From Mycosarcoma maydis (Eukaryota > Basidiomycota > Ustilaginomycetes > Ustilaginales), in the NCBI RefSeq assembly GCF_000328475.2, contig NC_026485.1, positions 434,001 through 498,000 of the forward strand: a DNA stretch of 64,000 bases. Direction: 5' to 3'. The translations under genes and the position numbers were made by a program. The notes beneath the pieces were generated by a model. That model was not told the DNA's origin and ran no database searches. It saw only the letters and a list, made by a program, of their open reading frames with translations. Positions 11,237 through 22,501 of this stretch are shown one piece after another (the stretch's first letter is position 1; the number at the start of each line of letters is the position of its first letter).

Positions 11237-13567
11237 ATGAAGTTCGGCAAGACGTACATGGAGACCATGGCGGATCCCGCGTTCCCTGCGGAATGGCGGA
11301 ATGGCGCTCTCGAATACAAGCATCTCAAGAAGCTCATCAATGGTGTTGTTGCCGAACTCGAATCCATCGGTCTCGGCGCCGACGTCCTTCGAGAGCTTCT
11401 GATTCGCCCGGAGGATGAACCAAACGAGTCCCCGCACGCTTCGCCAAAGTCGAAACCCAAGCCACTACCAGCAGACGCCGTCGAGTCAGATTTTGCGCTG
11501 GCAGACGACTCGGGCAACAGCTCAGAACAGGAAGACCAAGAGGACACTCGTGACAAGCTCACCCCCGCAGGAAAGTGGGTTAGCGACTTTTCTGTCGACA
11601 TGATCCGAAGAGCCTCGTCCCCAGGCAGAAACGCTCTTTCAGACGCTTCAACAACTGCGCTCCAACCAGAACAAGTACAGAATCAGCAAAATGGATCCAA
11701 CTTGTTAGTCGTCCCCACTTCACCCAAGCCACGCCGTTACAGCCATGGCATCCAAGAGGTCAGTTCGTCACTGGCCAATGTTGGTCTACAGTCAGAAACA
11801 CGTGGTCGAGCTTCCTTCAGCGCCGATGCACGCCCAGACTCGGATAGATGGGCAGGGCTTGGTCGCAAAGACTTGGCAGCAATGGGTCTGTCTAAGAGGC
11901 CTTCCGATGGTAGTGCTGCTGTTGGATCCAGTCGTCCTCACGAGCCTAGCCCAGGTCGCCACGATTGGAGCGCCAGCAAATGGAGGGAGGAGGCAAAGCT
12001 AGATTGGGATCCCAGCTCAAATTCGGCTGTTAGCGGTCGATTGTTGGCTGCACCTCCCCATGCCTCGCGCACCGACAAGAGTGCCAGTCCAGCAAGGCAC
12101 CGTTGGGTCGAGGGCAAATTCGGACGACGTGCGCGTGCCGAATACGAGCTCGGTGGAACGCCAGAGCACCCGGTACCACGCATTCGACTCTTTATCGAGT
12201 CTCCACTGCCATCCGACGGCGAAGAAGACGTCGAGAATGCTCGCATCGTCTCGGACGACAACAGCAGCAGTAAGAGCTTTGAAGAGCAGATCACCGAGCT
12301 CCCCGTCTCTTCGACCCGGCGCTTCTCCAACATCCCCGAGGATGGTCCCGAGGGCGAGACGCGAGAGCAAAAGGTTGAGCGCCAAACCGAGATTCGTCGC
12401 AAACGTGGTACGCGCTCGCGCGAAATTGTGATTCCTCTCACCGCCGATACGCAGTTTTTGGACACGCTGACGCACGCGCTACAGAATCTCTCCAACATCC
12501 AGTCGCACCAGCGCGACAACTTTGTATTCGAGACCGAGTCGTTGTGCTCGGCGATCGCGCGCGCTTCGAGTCCATATGCCACCAAAAACGATCTGTACGT
12601 GTGGAGGGAGATCTTTGGTCTTTGGGTCGACATGCAGGTGTTTGAAAGTCAACGTGAAAAGGATCGCGGCGAGCTGAGCATTGATGAAAGCGAAGCTCGG
12701 TTGAAACGATTTGCTATCGAGCTCACCAAGCGCGGTTGGATCCACGATCCGAGCTCGCCCGTGCCCACGTCGGGCAGAAAGGGGCGACTGGTCAAGCTTA
12801 AGCTTGGATCAGGGCCAAGCAGTCAGGGTCTCAAGAACCAGGCGAGTGCAGCGGCGATCGAAGATTTCCTGCGTCTTAACTTTGCCCTGCTTGATGTCAA
12901 GAAGTTCCAGCGGGTCAATGTGGAGGCAGCACGCAAGATTCTCAAGAAACACGACAAGAGGACGGCTTTGACGGCTAGCAACGATTTACGTGCTTTCATG
13001 GCGCAGCAGGAGGCGGCTCGACGTGCCATGGGGATCAAGGCTGTGGGCTCGGGAGGTGTGATGAGCGTGCCAACGTCGGCATTGGAGCCTGTAGCTGATG
13101 TGACCAACGGTATCTCGACTGCGCTTGTCTCGTCCGCAGCACATCCCTCGCTCGCCGCGCTGCTACCGTCAGCTACAACCGGGATCCTTTCGGAATCGCT
13201 CCCACACATCCTGCTCTCGCTGGTCACCACAGCGCTTCTTCCGATCCTACCCGCGGTCGACGATTACAGCTGTGCCATCTGCACATCGGTAGCATGGCGA
13301 CCGGTCCGACTCGACTGCTCGCACCTCTTCTGCTTGCGCTGTCTGGTCAAGCTGCAACGACAGGGCAAAGACGATTGTCCGCTCTGCAGAGCGCGCGGTG
13401 TGGTCAAGACGGCCGATCGTCGAAACATGGACGAAGAGGCCGACAAGTATCTACAGACTTGGTTCCCTCGTGAGGTCAAGGAGAAGAACAAGGAAAATGA
13501 AAAGGATCGTCGACAGGAGGAATTAGAGGCCATGGGTCTGCGCGAGAAGGAGTGTGTGATTCAGTGA
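11237..13567 (+). CDS. SPX-domain RING-type E3 ubiquitin ligase
   Basis: Intronless frame of 776 residues. The N-terminus MKFGKTYMETMADPAFPAEW followed by YKHLKKLI is a classic SPX start, with the Tyr and Lys residues that bind inositol pyrophosphates. The SPX core resumes after a long Ser-rich insertion (residues ~60-380) with DTQFLDTLTHALQNLSNIQ and ends in the basic helix NVEAARKILKKHDKRT (~residues 560-580). A C3HC4 RING finger follows at about residues 676-715: CAIC, an 11-residue loop, CSHLFCLRC, then CPLC. Architecture and order match fungal SPX-RING ligases (for example S. pombe Pqr1), which link phosphate/inositol-pyrophosphate sensing to ubiquitination of phosphate transporters. All eight zinc ligands are present, so it is probably active. 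Its substrate here is unknown; a phosphate-homeostasis role is inferred from the family. Confidence 0.88.
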   Translation: MKFGKTYMETMADPAFPAEWRNGALEYKHLKKLINGVVAELESIGLGADVLRELLIRPEDEPNESPHASPKSKPKPLPADAVESDFALADDSGNSSEQEDQEDTRDKLTPAGKWVSDFSVDMIRRASSPGRNALSDASTTALQPEQVQNQQNGSNLLVVPTSPKPRRYSHGIQEVSSSLANVGLQSETRGRASFSADARPDSDRWAGLGRKDLAAMGLSKRPSDGSAAVGSSRPHEPSPGRHDWSASKWREEAKLDWDPSSNSAVSGRLLAAPPHASRTDKSASPARHRWVEGKFGRRARAEYELGGTPEHPVPRIRLFIESPLPSDGEEDVENARIVSDDNSSSKSFEEQITELPVSSTRRFSNIPEDGPEGETREQKVERQTEIRRKRGTRSREIVIPLTADTQFLDTLTHALQNLSNIQSHQRDNFVFETESLCSAIARASSPYATKNDLYVWREIFGLWVDMQVFESQREKDRGELSIDESEARLKRFAIELTKRGWIHDPSSPVPTSGRKGRLVKLKLGSGPSSQGLKNQASAAAIEDFLRLNFALLDVKKFQRVNVEAARKILKKHDKRTALTASNDLRAFMAQQEAARRAMGIKAVGSGGVMSVPTSALEPVADVTNGISTALVSSAAHPSLAALLPSATTGILSESLPHILLSLVTTALLPILPAVDDYSCAICTSVAWRPVRLDCSHLFCLRCLVKLQRQGKDDCPLCRARGVVKTADRRNMDEEADKYLQTWFPREVKEKNKENEKDRRQEELEAMGLREKECVIQ

Positions 13568-14250
13568 TCCCCATCGAGGCTGCTCCGTTTGCTTGTAGGC
13601 TTGTTTGCAGTTGGCTTTTGTATCGACGATACCCCTCTCTAATCCGCGCGCTTTGTGAATGCTTCGAAAGTCATGTGCAGGCGGCTTCCACAACGAGTGA
13701 GTCCGCAGCGAATTTGTGATTTGTTTGCGTGCAGTTCACGTGTGTGGATGTTTTGCGTACTGGTGGTCACTTGTCGATTTGAGGCCAACAGTTCCCCGTT
13801 GTCATCCAGTTGGATTGAGTCACAAGCAAGGGCATTATTGTTCAGTACAAGTATTTATTTTAGCCCGGCTTCCGCTTGGATATCTGCGGCCATAGAGACA
13901 TGAAAATACCGCATCCCGTCCGATCTGCGCAGTCAAGCATGTCGTCGCCTAGTCAGTACTGCGGTGGGGGACCACGCGGGAATCCTAGGTGCTGCAGTTG
14001 TTTTTTCTCCTCTCTTGGTTTTTTTTCGGGTTTGGTTTTACTCACCACTCGTGACTTAGTCGGTCGATTTACGACTACTGAATGAGAGTGGAGGAGGAAT
14101 CGTGAATCTGTGATCAAGGGTCCAAACATGGAGTTTTTTTGCTTCTCGGATCATGTTCACATTCACCATTCGTTCTGCGTTACGTTAGCATCTTTGCAAC
14201 GCGACTATCGGGTTATAGCAACATCCTGGCGTTCGAGTGTCGAGGTCAAG
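13568..14250. other. Intergenic region between the SPX-RING gene and SPB4
   Basis: 683 bases with no supported gene, made of the 3' end of the SPX-RING gene and the upstream region of SPB4. An AATCGTGAATCTGTGATC copy of the dispersed word lies near 14098. An in-frame ATG at 14110 would add 47 residues to SPB4, but that stretch lacks any family resemblance and is treated as leader. Confidence 0.45.
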
Positions 14251-16554
14251 ATGAGTGCAGAACCATCTGTGCAAACCACGTCGTCTTCGGGGCCAACAGA
14301 GCTTCGATCAGCCCCGTCGTATGCTGGTAGTTGGACTAAACTCACACCGCCACTCACACCGTGGGTTGTCTCGCTACTCTCGGACCTGGGATTTGGCCAG
14401 ATGACGCCGGTTCAAGCATCAACCATCCCGCTATTCGTGTCGCACAAGGATGTTGTAGTGGAAGCAGTAACCGGATCGGGAAAGACACTGGCATTTGTTA
14501 TTCCTGTGCTCGAGATGCTGGCGAGACGAACAACGAGGCTCAAGAAGGACGAGGTGGGCGCATTGATCGTGAGCCCGACGAGAGAATTGGCAGAACAGAT
14601 CTACAAGGTGTTGGTCATGTTTCTGGACGCACAGAACCACGCGCATGTCCAAGCACAGCAGCAGCAAGATCAAGATGAACAAGACGAGCAAGACGAGCAA
14701 GAGGCGCAAAGCGATAGTGATACCGATCCAGATGCTTCCACCGCGCTCAATAACAAGCGCAAGTCTTCAAATCACCTAGTTGCACGCAAAAACATGATTT
14801 CGGGTGCTCAGTTGGTGGTTGGAGGATCGAAATGCACACCGCTCGATGATTATCGTCAGTTGCGCGATTCGGGCGCCGACATCCTGGTTGGAACCCCAGG
14901 ACGGCTGGAAGAGTTGCTATCCAAAAAGGGTGTCAAGAAATCCAGCCTGGAAGTGCTCGTCTTGGACGAAGCGGATCGACTGCTCGATCTGGGCTTCACC
15001 GAAAATTTACGTCGCATCCTATCGCTTCTGCCCAAACAACGTCGAACAGGCCTCTTCAGTGCAACAATGACAGATGCGCTCTCAGAGCTCGTCCGGATCG
15101 GCCTGAGAAACCCCGTTCGGGTCGTGGTCAAAGTGGAAGCTAAACACAAAACTAGTTCGAGTATCGATGACTCGAGACGTACACCAGCGACACTGCAAAA
15201 CCTCTACCAACTCTGTCGAGCGCAAAACAAGCTGGCGCAACTTGCACGGATCGTGCTGTTTGAATCGAGCCAGAACGCGATCAGTGGTGGAGCGCGCAAG
15301 TTGATCGTCTACTTTAGCACGTGTGCGCAGGTCAACTACTTTTACTCGGTGTTCAGTCAAGTGTCGATATTACGACAACATCGGGTCAAGCTGTACGCGT
15401 TGCATGGAAAACAGACTCCAAGCAAGAGGAAGAGTATGTTTGATACATTTGTGGCAAGTACCGCATTGGATAGCGGAGCGAGTGGGGCCAGCGTGTTGTT
15501 CTGTACGGATGTAGCGGCGAGGGGGTTGGATTTGCCCGATGTGGATGTCGTGGTTCAGTACGATCCGCCTACGGATCCCAAGGTGTTTTCACATCGATGT
15601 GGGCGTACGGCTCGAGCTGGACGCAACGGTCGCGCGATCGTGATGCTGCACACAGGACGCGAGCAAGATTTCGTTTCGTACATGCGCGTCAAGCGCATCC
15701 CGTTGTCACCCTACCCTTACCTCTCCTCTACACTACACGGTATCTTGGAACCAGCAGAAGACGATGCATCCGCGCACGACTTGGAGCTCTCGATTCGCGA
15801 CCTCGCCAAGACCGATCGCGAGATCTTTGAGCTTTCCATCCGAGCCTACGTGAGCTATGTACGCGCGTACACCAAGCACGAGATGTCGTACATCTTTCGC
15901 ATCAACGAATTGGATCTAGCCGGAGTGGCGAGAGCGTTCGCACTGATTCGGTTGCCCAGCATGCCCGAGCTCAAATCGCGCCAATCCGCCGGTACGCTAA
16001 TATACAACCAAGAACCGATCGATTTCAGCTCGATTCCGTTCAAAGACAAAGCCAAGCAACGCATCCGTTTAGCCAAACTCTCTGGAGACCAAGCCAAACC
16101 ACCAGCGCGCATCAAAGCGAGCGTCGATGATGCGGCGCAGTTGCAAGACGACCAATGTGATAGCCATGACTCGGATGATGCACATCCGAATTCGTCAGCG
16201 ACACGTGCCAAGAACAAGAGGAAGCTCGAGCGCGAAAAAGGCGCGTGGTCGGCTCAGAAGGAGCGAAAACAAGCTCGACTAGCCAACAGGGAAAAGCGCG
16301 CACGCAAGCGCACGTTTCTCAAGACGCAAGCTGCCGAATCGAGCTCCAACGCCAAACACGAGCCTCCACAGGACGACCATGACGAGCACGACTGGAACGA
16401 CGACTACCGCAAATTGCAAAAGGACAAACGTCAGCAGCGACAGCGAAACAAAGCAGACCGAGCAAACAGTGACAACGACGACGCTATGCATTTCAACAGC
16501 GACAGCGACGCCGCCGCCGCCAACGCCGACGCCGAACCCTTCTTTGTCATCTAA
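14251..16554 (+). CDS. SPB4: ATP-dependent rRNA helicase SPB4 (DEAD box)
   Basis: 767 residues from the ATG at 14251, chosen because the family N-terminus (SWTKLTPPLTPWVVSLL) follows shortly. Motifs appear in order: Q-motif (LGFGQMTPVQASTIPLF), Walker A (AVTGSGKT), PTRELAEQ, TPGRL, DEAD, SAT, then in the second RecA lobe ARGLDLPDVDVVVQYDPP and HRCGRTARAGR. The C-terminal extension holds the SPB4/DDX55-type block AYVSYVRAYTKHEMSYIFR and a lysine/arginine-rich tail (KRKLEREKGAWSAQKERKQARLANREKRARKR split by short gaps). SPB4 acts in the nucleolus in 60S subunit maturation (27S pre-rRNA processing). An acidic Gln/Asp/Glu insertion (DQDEQDEQDEQEA) lies between motif Ia and the GG motif, as often seen in fungal orthologues. 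The yeast protein is 606 residues; the excess is the insertion and tail. Confidence 0.93.
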   Translation: MSAEPSVQTTSSSGPTELRSAPSYAGSWTKLTPPLTPWVVSLLSDLGFGQMTPVQASTIPLFVSHKDVVVEAVTGSGKTLAFVIPVLEMLARRTTRLKKDEVGALIVSPTRELAEQIYKVLVMFLDAQNHAHVQAQQQQDQDEQDEQDEQEAQSDSDTDPDASTALNNKRKSSNHLVARKNMISGAQLVVGGSKCTPLDDYRQLRDSGADILVGTPGRLEELLSKKGVKKSSLEVLVLDEADRLLDLGFTENLRRILSLLPKQRRTGLFSATMTDALSELVRIGLRNPVRVVVKVEAKHKTSSSIDDSRRTPATLQNLYQLCRAQNKLAQLARIVLFESSQNAISGGARKLIVYFSTCAQVNYFYSVFSQVSILRQHRVKLYALHGKQTPSKRKSMFDTFVASTALDSGASGASVLFCTDVAARGLDLPDVDVVVQYDPPTDPKVFSHRCGRTARAGRNGRAIVMLHTGREQDFVSYMRVKRIPLSPYPYLSSTLHGILEPAEDDASAHDLELSIRDLAKTDREIFELSIRAYVSYVRAYTKHEMSYIFRINELDLAGVARAFALIRLPSMPELKSRQSAGTLIYNQEPIDFSSIPFKDKAKQRIRLAKLSGDQAKPPARIKASVDDAAQLQDDQCDSHDSDDAHPNSSATRAKNKRKLEREKGAWSAQKERKQARLANREKRARKRTFLKTQAAESSSNAKHEPPQDDHDEHDWNDDYRKLQKDKRQQRQRNKADRANSDNDDAMHFNSDSDAAAANADAEPFFVI

Positions 16555-16970
16555 CTTAACTTCCTGCGCTCTCACCACTGGCTTGCACCGCACATTTCAA
16601 TCCACATTCACCAGCCCCACATCCCAAACCCATCCGACGACAGACCATGTTTCAACTGATGATCGTCATTCCACGATTGAATCGCGTCCAAAGAAATACA
16701 AGACTGAGCTGCTTAAAAGTACATCGTGCGTACAAAAGTGTGAGCATCCACCAAGCCGTCTATGATGTCGAAAGCTGAAACAGTGGAGCATGACAAGTGC
16801 GAGCTTCGCGCAGCGCAACGCTTCAAAGTGAGCATGCGCTACAATCGTGAGTGGCGAACGCGTGACGATACGAAAGCTAAAAAAACCAAACTGGCAACTG
16901 AAGATGAAAGTAACTCAAGGGCATGGTGTCACGAGTTGCGAGTGCAACTCAGACAATCACGAATACCTGC
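16555..16970. other. Convergent intergenic region, SPB4 and histidine kinase
   Basis: 416 bases between two convergent genes with no supported gene. It holds both 3' untranslated regions. A weak copy of the dispersed word (CAATCACGAATACC) lies near 16953. Confidence 0.4.
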
Positions 16971-19900
16971 CTAGGCAGTGACGTGGATGTGACCTGCTTC
17001 TGCCTCGGTCAATTCTTCCTCTGGTCGCTCCTCCATGGCAACGCCGAGCGAAGGACCGTCAGCGCCGTCTTCCATGGCGCGCACCACTTCGCCCTCCAGA
17101 TCGCGTCCCAAGCCGCCCTGTTCGCGTGACGATCGACGCACAAAGATCGGTGGTTTCCCAGCCAGGGCCAACTCGGGCGCAGAGAGCACTTTAGGTGCCG
17201 GTCGAAGCTTGGTCGGTACGACATCCTCGGCGATCACCTTGACTGGTCCTTTGCGCAACAGTCGACGCTTGCTGCTCTTGCCAAGTTGGGGCGTCGCCTT
17301 GGAGCTACCTTCAGCGCCAGAGGCGCCATCTTCATCGCTTGCGCTAATAGCACTGTGACCCTCATGCGAGATCACTTCTGGCGTCGCGCTGCCAGCTTCG
17401 GAGCTCAGACTGGCAAATTCGACCGATCTCGACGACACCCCTCCCACCGGTGTGGCGGAAGCCGCAATCTCAGCGGCGACAGCTTCACGTTCGGCAATCG
17501 GGTTGAACGAGCCGCGGCGTCCGGATTGAATCGAGTGTGGCCCCATCACCGTTTCAGTTGAGTCGCGCTCGATCAGCCGGGGTGGTGAGCCAGGCTCGCC
17601 AGGGCCTGGAATGGTGATCTCGAGTCCTCCCCCTGGCCTCTTTGAGCCAAAGTAGTCGCCGTGCATGGGCGGCGCAACGTACCTCGAGAGACTCTGTCGA
17701 GTGGAAGGATCAAATAGCCATTTAACCAGTGTCGATTCCAGTGCAGCACTCTTGACCGGCTTGGAGAGGTAGTCTGACATACCCGCTGCCAGACACTTTT
17801 CACGGTCACCGCGAATCGCCGAGGCGGTCATGGCAATGATGGGGGTCGTGCGGATGTCGACGCTATCCGACTTGCGCAACCGCTTGGTCGCTTCGTATCC
17901 ATCGCAGTTGGGCATGTGACAGTCCATGAGGATCAGATCGTACGAGCGCTTGCCCACCTCGTCGATCGCCTCGAGGCCATCTTTGGCCACTTTGCAGCTG
18001 AAGCCCATCTTTTTGAGCGTCCTGAGGGCAATCTGTGCGTTGATGAGGTTGTCCTCGGCCACCAAAATCCAGATATCCTTCCTGGGTCGTTGCAATGGGT
18101 TTTCGCTGACACCCAGGGTGCTGGTTGCTTCGTCCATCTGGATCTCGGGGATCGCCTCTTCGTCAGGCGAAGAGTCGCCGCTCGACTCGAGCGTTTGCAC
18201 TTTCTCGAACGGGATGCTGAACCATGCGTTTGACCCCTTGTTCTCGACCGACTCGAGGCCAATGGTACCACCCATGAGGTCGACGAGGTTCTTGCAGATG
18301 GACAGACCAAGGCCCGTGCCGCCAAAGCGGCGTGCAAAGGAGGGATCGGCTTGACTGAATGGCTGGAAGAGCCTCTTGAGAGTAGCTTGTGAGATACCAC
18401 AGCCCGTGTCGCGCACCTCAAAGTGTACGTGGAGGCTCTTCTGGTCCTCGTAAGTCTCGATGACACGAAGCGTGATGGAGCCGACGGCGGTGAATTTGAT
18501 TGCGTTGGTGAGCAAATTGGTCAACACTTGCCGCAGCCTGCCTGCATCGCCAACAATCTGACCCGTAAAGTTGAGCTGACATTCGTTGCGGAATTCGAGA
18601 CCCTTCTTTTGAGTAGCAAACGTCAACATCTTTTGCGTGTCCATGATGACCACGTTGAGGTTGAAGGCGGTCTTCTCGAGATCCATCTTACCAAGCTCGA
18701 GCTTTTCGAAATCGAGAATGTCGTTGATGACCGTGAGCAGCGCGTCGGCGGATCGCTGGATGTTTTCCGCAAAGTCGCGCTGCTCCTGGGAGAGTTGCGT
18801 ATCGCAAAGTAGCTCCGAGAGACCGATGACACCGGCAATAGGGGTTCGAATCTCGTGGCTCATGTTGGCGAGGAACTCGGACTTGATGCGGCTAGCTTCT
18901 TTGGCGGCGGTCTCAGCCGCAAGGGCACGTGACCTCTCATGCATGGATTCCTCAAGCTTGAGCTCGGCACGTCGTCGGTCAGTAATGTCCATCGAGGCAC
19001 CAACGACACCAATGATGGTCCCCTCGTTGGCCTCATGATCGTACGATTCTTCGCGCTGAGGAGTGTACTGTGTACGGAACCAGCGACCCTCGATCTCCAT
19101 TTCCTGAACCACCGACTCGCCGTTGAGGGCACGGCCGATGGCTTCTCGAATACCGGGCGAATCCCAGACCTCGTAGATGCTACGGCCAATCATGCTCCGT
19201 TGCGCTGCACGTTTGCCTGGGCCGCTGACGACACTCTGGCTGTTGGTCTGCGACTCTGCGTCCTTGCTCTCGTCACTGCGGGCATTGACGGTGCCAGCAC
19301 CAAGCGATCCAGATAGCGAGTTGCCCGAGCCCGAGCCCGAGCCATCTCCGTCCGAGCCATTCGGCGTGCCGGGGGCGAGCCGCAAGGATCGCACACCCGG
19401 TCCTTCGGCAATGGTGATGATGGCATCTAGGTCGATGGCCCAGATGGTGACGTGGGCGTGGTTAATGACGCTTGTGAGCTGTGTTTGGGATTTGCGCGAC
19501 GCTTCGAGCGCCTTGACTTCGCTGTCGCAATCCGTGCAACTGCCGTACCACTTGATGACTTTATTTGAACCCGGCTCGCGCACAGGCAAAGCGCGACCAA
19601 GCATCCACTTCCAGACACCGTCGTGCCTCCTGGCTCGGTACATGACTTGATATGGCTCGCCAGTGCGCAAAGAATGTGACCAGTGAGCATTGGTTTCGGC
19701 CATGTCGTCTTCGTGGAAGCATTGTTGCCAGCCAAGGCTGAAGAGAGTCTGCGAGTCGAGACCCGTGAAACGGTACCAGCCTTCGTTGAACCAATCGACG
19801 GTGCCATCGGGGCCCGCGGTCCAGAGCATTTGGGGCATGCTGTCGCAGATGGTGCGGAAATATTCCTCACCCTTCTTCTCGACCTCGAGGCGATACTTTT

Positions 19901-21508
19901 TCTCCGTGTCTGTGACATCGACAAGAGTGATGACGCCACCAATGTGATGTCCGAAGCCTCCAGCATCGCGAATTGGCTTAGCAACGATCTCATATACGCG
20001 ACGGACGCCGGTGTCGGTGGCAACGCAACCGATTCGGACAGGCTTTGTGAATTGTCCAAGGATGGCGGCACGATAGATGGGCCAGTTTTGCTCGGGGAAT
20101 GGCTCGCTGAAGTCCTCGGTGTAGCAGACCATGACGTCGGAGAGCCAGGAAAGATCGACTTCGACGCCCTCTTTGTGGGGCTTGGGTTGCTCTTGTTTCT
20201 TGGGCTTGTCTTGGGGATTTTTTTTTTCAAACATCTTGAGCATCTCATCACAGGCGCGGTTGCGGATCACGGTGGAGCCGTCGGATGAGAGAGCCATGAT
20301 GGCAGTCTCGATGGTGTGAAAGACACCCTCCTTGAGTTGTTCGGCCTTGCTGAGCTGCAAGTCGGCTGGACTCATGCGTCGCTCGGCAAGACGAGTGGGT
20401 ACGATGCTGATGGTGAAGTACGACTCGTGCGGAAGTGGAGCGCCTCTGGACTCGATAGAATCGGAGCGATTGGGTGTTGTAAAGGGAGGTTGCTCGTTTC
20501 CGGCTTGTTTTTCGGCGTCGGATGTGAGACTCTTTGCGAAATGGCTGTTGAAAGTTTCGGAGAAGACTTCGTCAGTAGGATGCCAAGCCGAGATGGCCAT
20601 GTCTGCGGAAAACATCTTCTGATCGTCCTGAAGAAAGGTGAGACGGGTGAGCACGGGTGGCGCCCAAGCAGCGGTGGCTCGGACCTGCGATGCCTCTTGG
20701 ATTGCTGTGTAGAAGTCGGCACGGTGATTTTCGATGATGAGCTTTTCCATCATCTGACCCATGCAACTGACGCCAGTCATGAGAAAGATGCTCTCACATG
20801 GGCGATTCATCATACGGATGCGTCTGTTGTGATCGAGGACGAGCATGGGCGTGGGCGCAAAGTAGAGCGCCCTGACCGACTCGTCAGAGATCAACATCCT
20901 GGTGGATGAAGATTCTGCAAAGAAGGAAGGGGAGTTGGAAGGGAAAGGGACTAGGCTAGCTGAGGGTGAACGAGGGTCGAAAGCGGGTGGATTGTAAACG
21001 TCGAGGAGCTGGAGCCGAGCTGGAAGTGGCGGGTGATTCGGGATTGCTGTGCGGGGCAAGCGGATCAGTTGGGAGATGAGACTGGGAGCCAGTGCTGCTG
21101 GCGGATTGAGGCGGCGGGTAGGCCCTGGAAGTAGAGATGGCACGAGTAGGAGGTAGAGGAACGTAGTGAGGGCCGGCAAGCGCGTCTTGGAACGGAGTGA
21201 GCGGTGCGCTGGTGTGAATCAAAGTGCTGGCGGTGGAGGAAGAGGGCGTGAAGGGGGCTCCACCGCTTGAGCTCTCGAAGCGCGCTCGCTTGGTCGAAGA
21301 CGAGGCAGCGGCAGGAGCTGCCTGAGCGGGTTGGGTGGCTTGTGAGGCCGCTTGTGATGGTACAGATGTGTCACCAGACGGCTCTTTTATGGGACGCTTG
21401 CGTGACGGAGGATGTTGGGAAGGATCTTGACGAGCAGGTGGAGCGGGAATGGTGACCGAGGTTGGAGATACTCCCGAGTTGCTAGAACTGGAGTATCGCT
21501 GAACTGAA
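16971..21508 (-). CDS. Hybrid histidine kinase (PAS-PAS-HisKA-HATPase-receiver), 5' end uncertain
   Basis: The certain part is 16971 to about 20914. From the N-terminus it has a degenerate PAS (YFAPTPMLVLDHNRRI), a PAC-like linker, a PAS_3-type domain (TICDSMPQMLWTAGPDGTVDWFN to WYGSCTD, written in two pieces), another PAS-like segment and HisKA with the phospho-acceptor His in FLANMSHEIRTP. HATPase follows with N-box LLTNAIKF, DTGCGI and GGTGLGLSI, then a receiver with VAEDNLIN, phospho-acceptor Asp in LILMDCHMP and a conserved K in YLSKPV. Such kinases feed an Ypd1-Ssk1/Skn7 phosphorelay for osmotic, oxidative or developmental signals. The last ~200 residues are low complexity. One continuous frame reaches an ATG at 21179, but the other frame (21561 down to 20956) reads as a typical Ser/Pro/Ala-rich N-terminus containing KRARFESSSGG. 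An 85-base intron 20915-20999 (donor GTTTAC, acceptor TTTGCAG) joins the two in frame. The true first exon is then upstream and not found. End 21508 is a candidate acceptor only. Confidence 0.8.
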
Positions 21509-22476
21509 CTAGGTTGAGACGGGTTGGTGAAAAGAAAAGGGGCAGACCAATCAGACTGATGTCAATATCAAAAGAGATGGATGGTCGTGCAAAGTGGCGA
21601 GCAGATGCGCGAGGGGTGGAATGGGCGCAAAGCGGGCCTCGCGAAGAGGAAACGAATCTGGGGATTGGGTCCCTAACCCCTTGGACGTCTAAGATGACTA
21701 GAATAGCGACTTCAGAATTGGGATGTGCGAGATAGATGGAGGAGGATAACGTTGTTCGCTGGAGATCAAGTTGGTAATGTTGACTGGCGTGCAGGTGAAG
21801 CGTTCAAAGACCAACCAATCGTGAATCGCACACCGCAGTCGAATCAGGTCGACACAGAGCTAAAAAGTGTAGAGCTGCACGACGAGAGAAAGAGGAAGGG
21901 CGTGTCTGATCAGATGCGAGACTGTGTGACGGGAGAAGCAAGCGTACCGAATGTGTTGTGCATTGGCAGAGTGGTACGTGATCAGGATACGTACTGTACA
22001 ATTACGGCAGTGGAAGGTGAGGAGGCACCCCACCCTAGCAAACGGCTATAGAGAGGACAAGAGCAGCGGAGCAGCAGCCATTCCTGTGCAACTCTTCCGA
22101 CATTCATGATTCGCGATTCGATTCAAAATTGGAGCGCAAGAAACCAAGTCAGAAGTTGGATGCTGACGCTCATCGGCAACCGCAGAACCTGGTTGCCGTC
22201 ACAAGTAAGATACAGACCGGAGCTGCCATAACAATAATTAACCAAAGCGTGAAGACGTGAGAAACACCAACGAACAAATCGTGAAGTGTGAATCGTGCGT
22301 GACGTGTGAGGATTAATCATAAATTATGAAGCGTCAATCACCACGATGTCGACCGCAGATCGGACAAACGTGAAGGGGGTTCGAAAATGCATCTGTCCAT
22401 GTCCCCAGGCACAACACCCTCTATCACTTTGGGGTCTGCTATCCAAATTCTGCAGGAAAAACGTGAAGAAGAAAAA

Positions 22477-22501
22477 GAGAGAGAGAGAGAGAGAGAGAGA
22501 A
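22477..22501. repeat. (GA)12 microsatellite
   Basis: Twelve uninterrupted GA dinucleotides inside an intergenic region, preceded by an A/G-rich stretch. A simple repeat, expected to vary in length between strains. Confidence 0.9.

Noticed and set aside
14110..14250. An in-frame upstream start for SPB4
   Set aside because: The added 47 residues have no helicase-family features and lie in a region with intergenic words.
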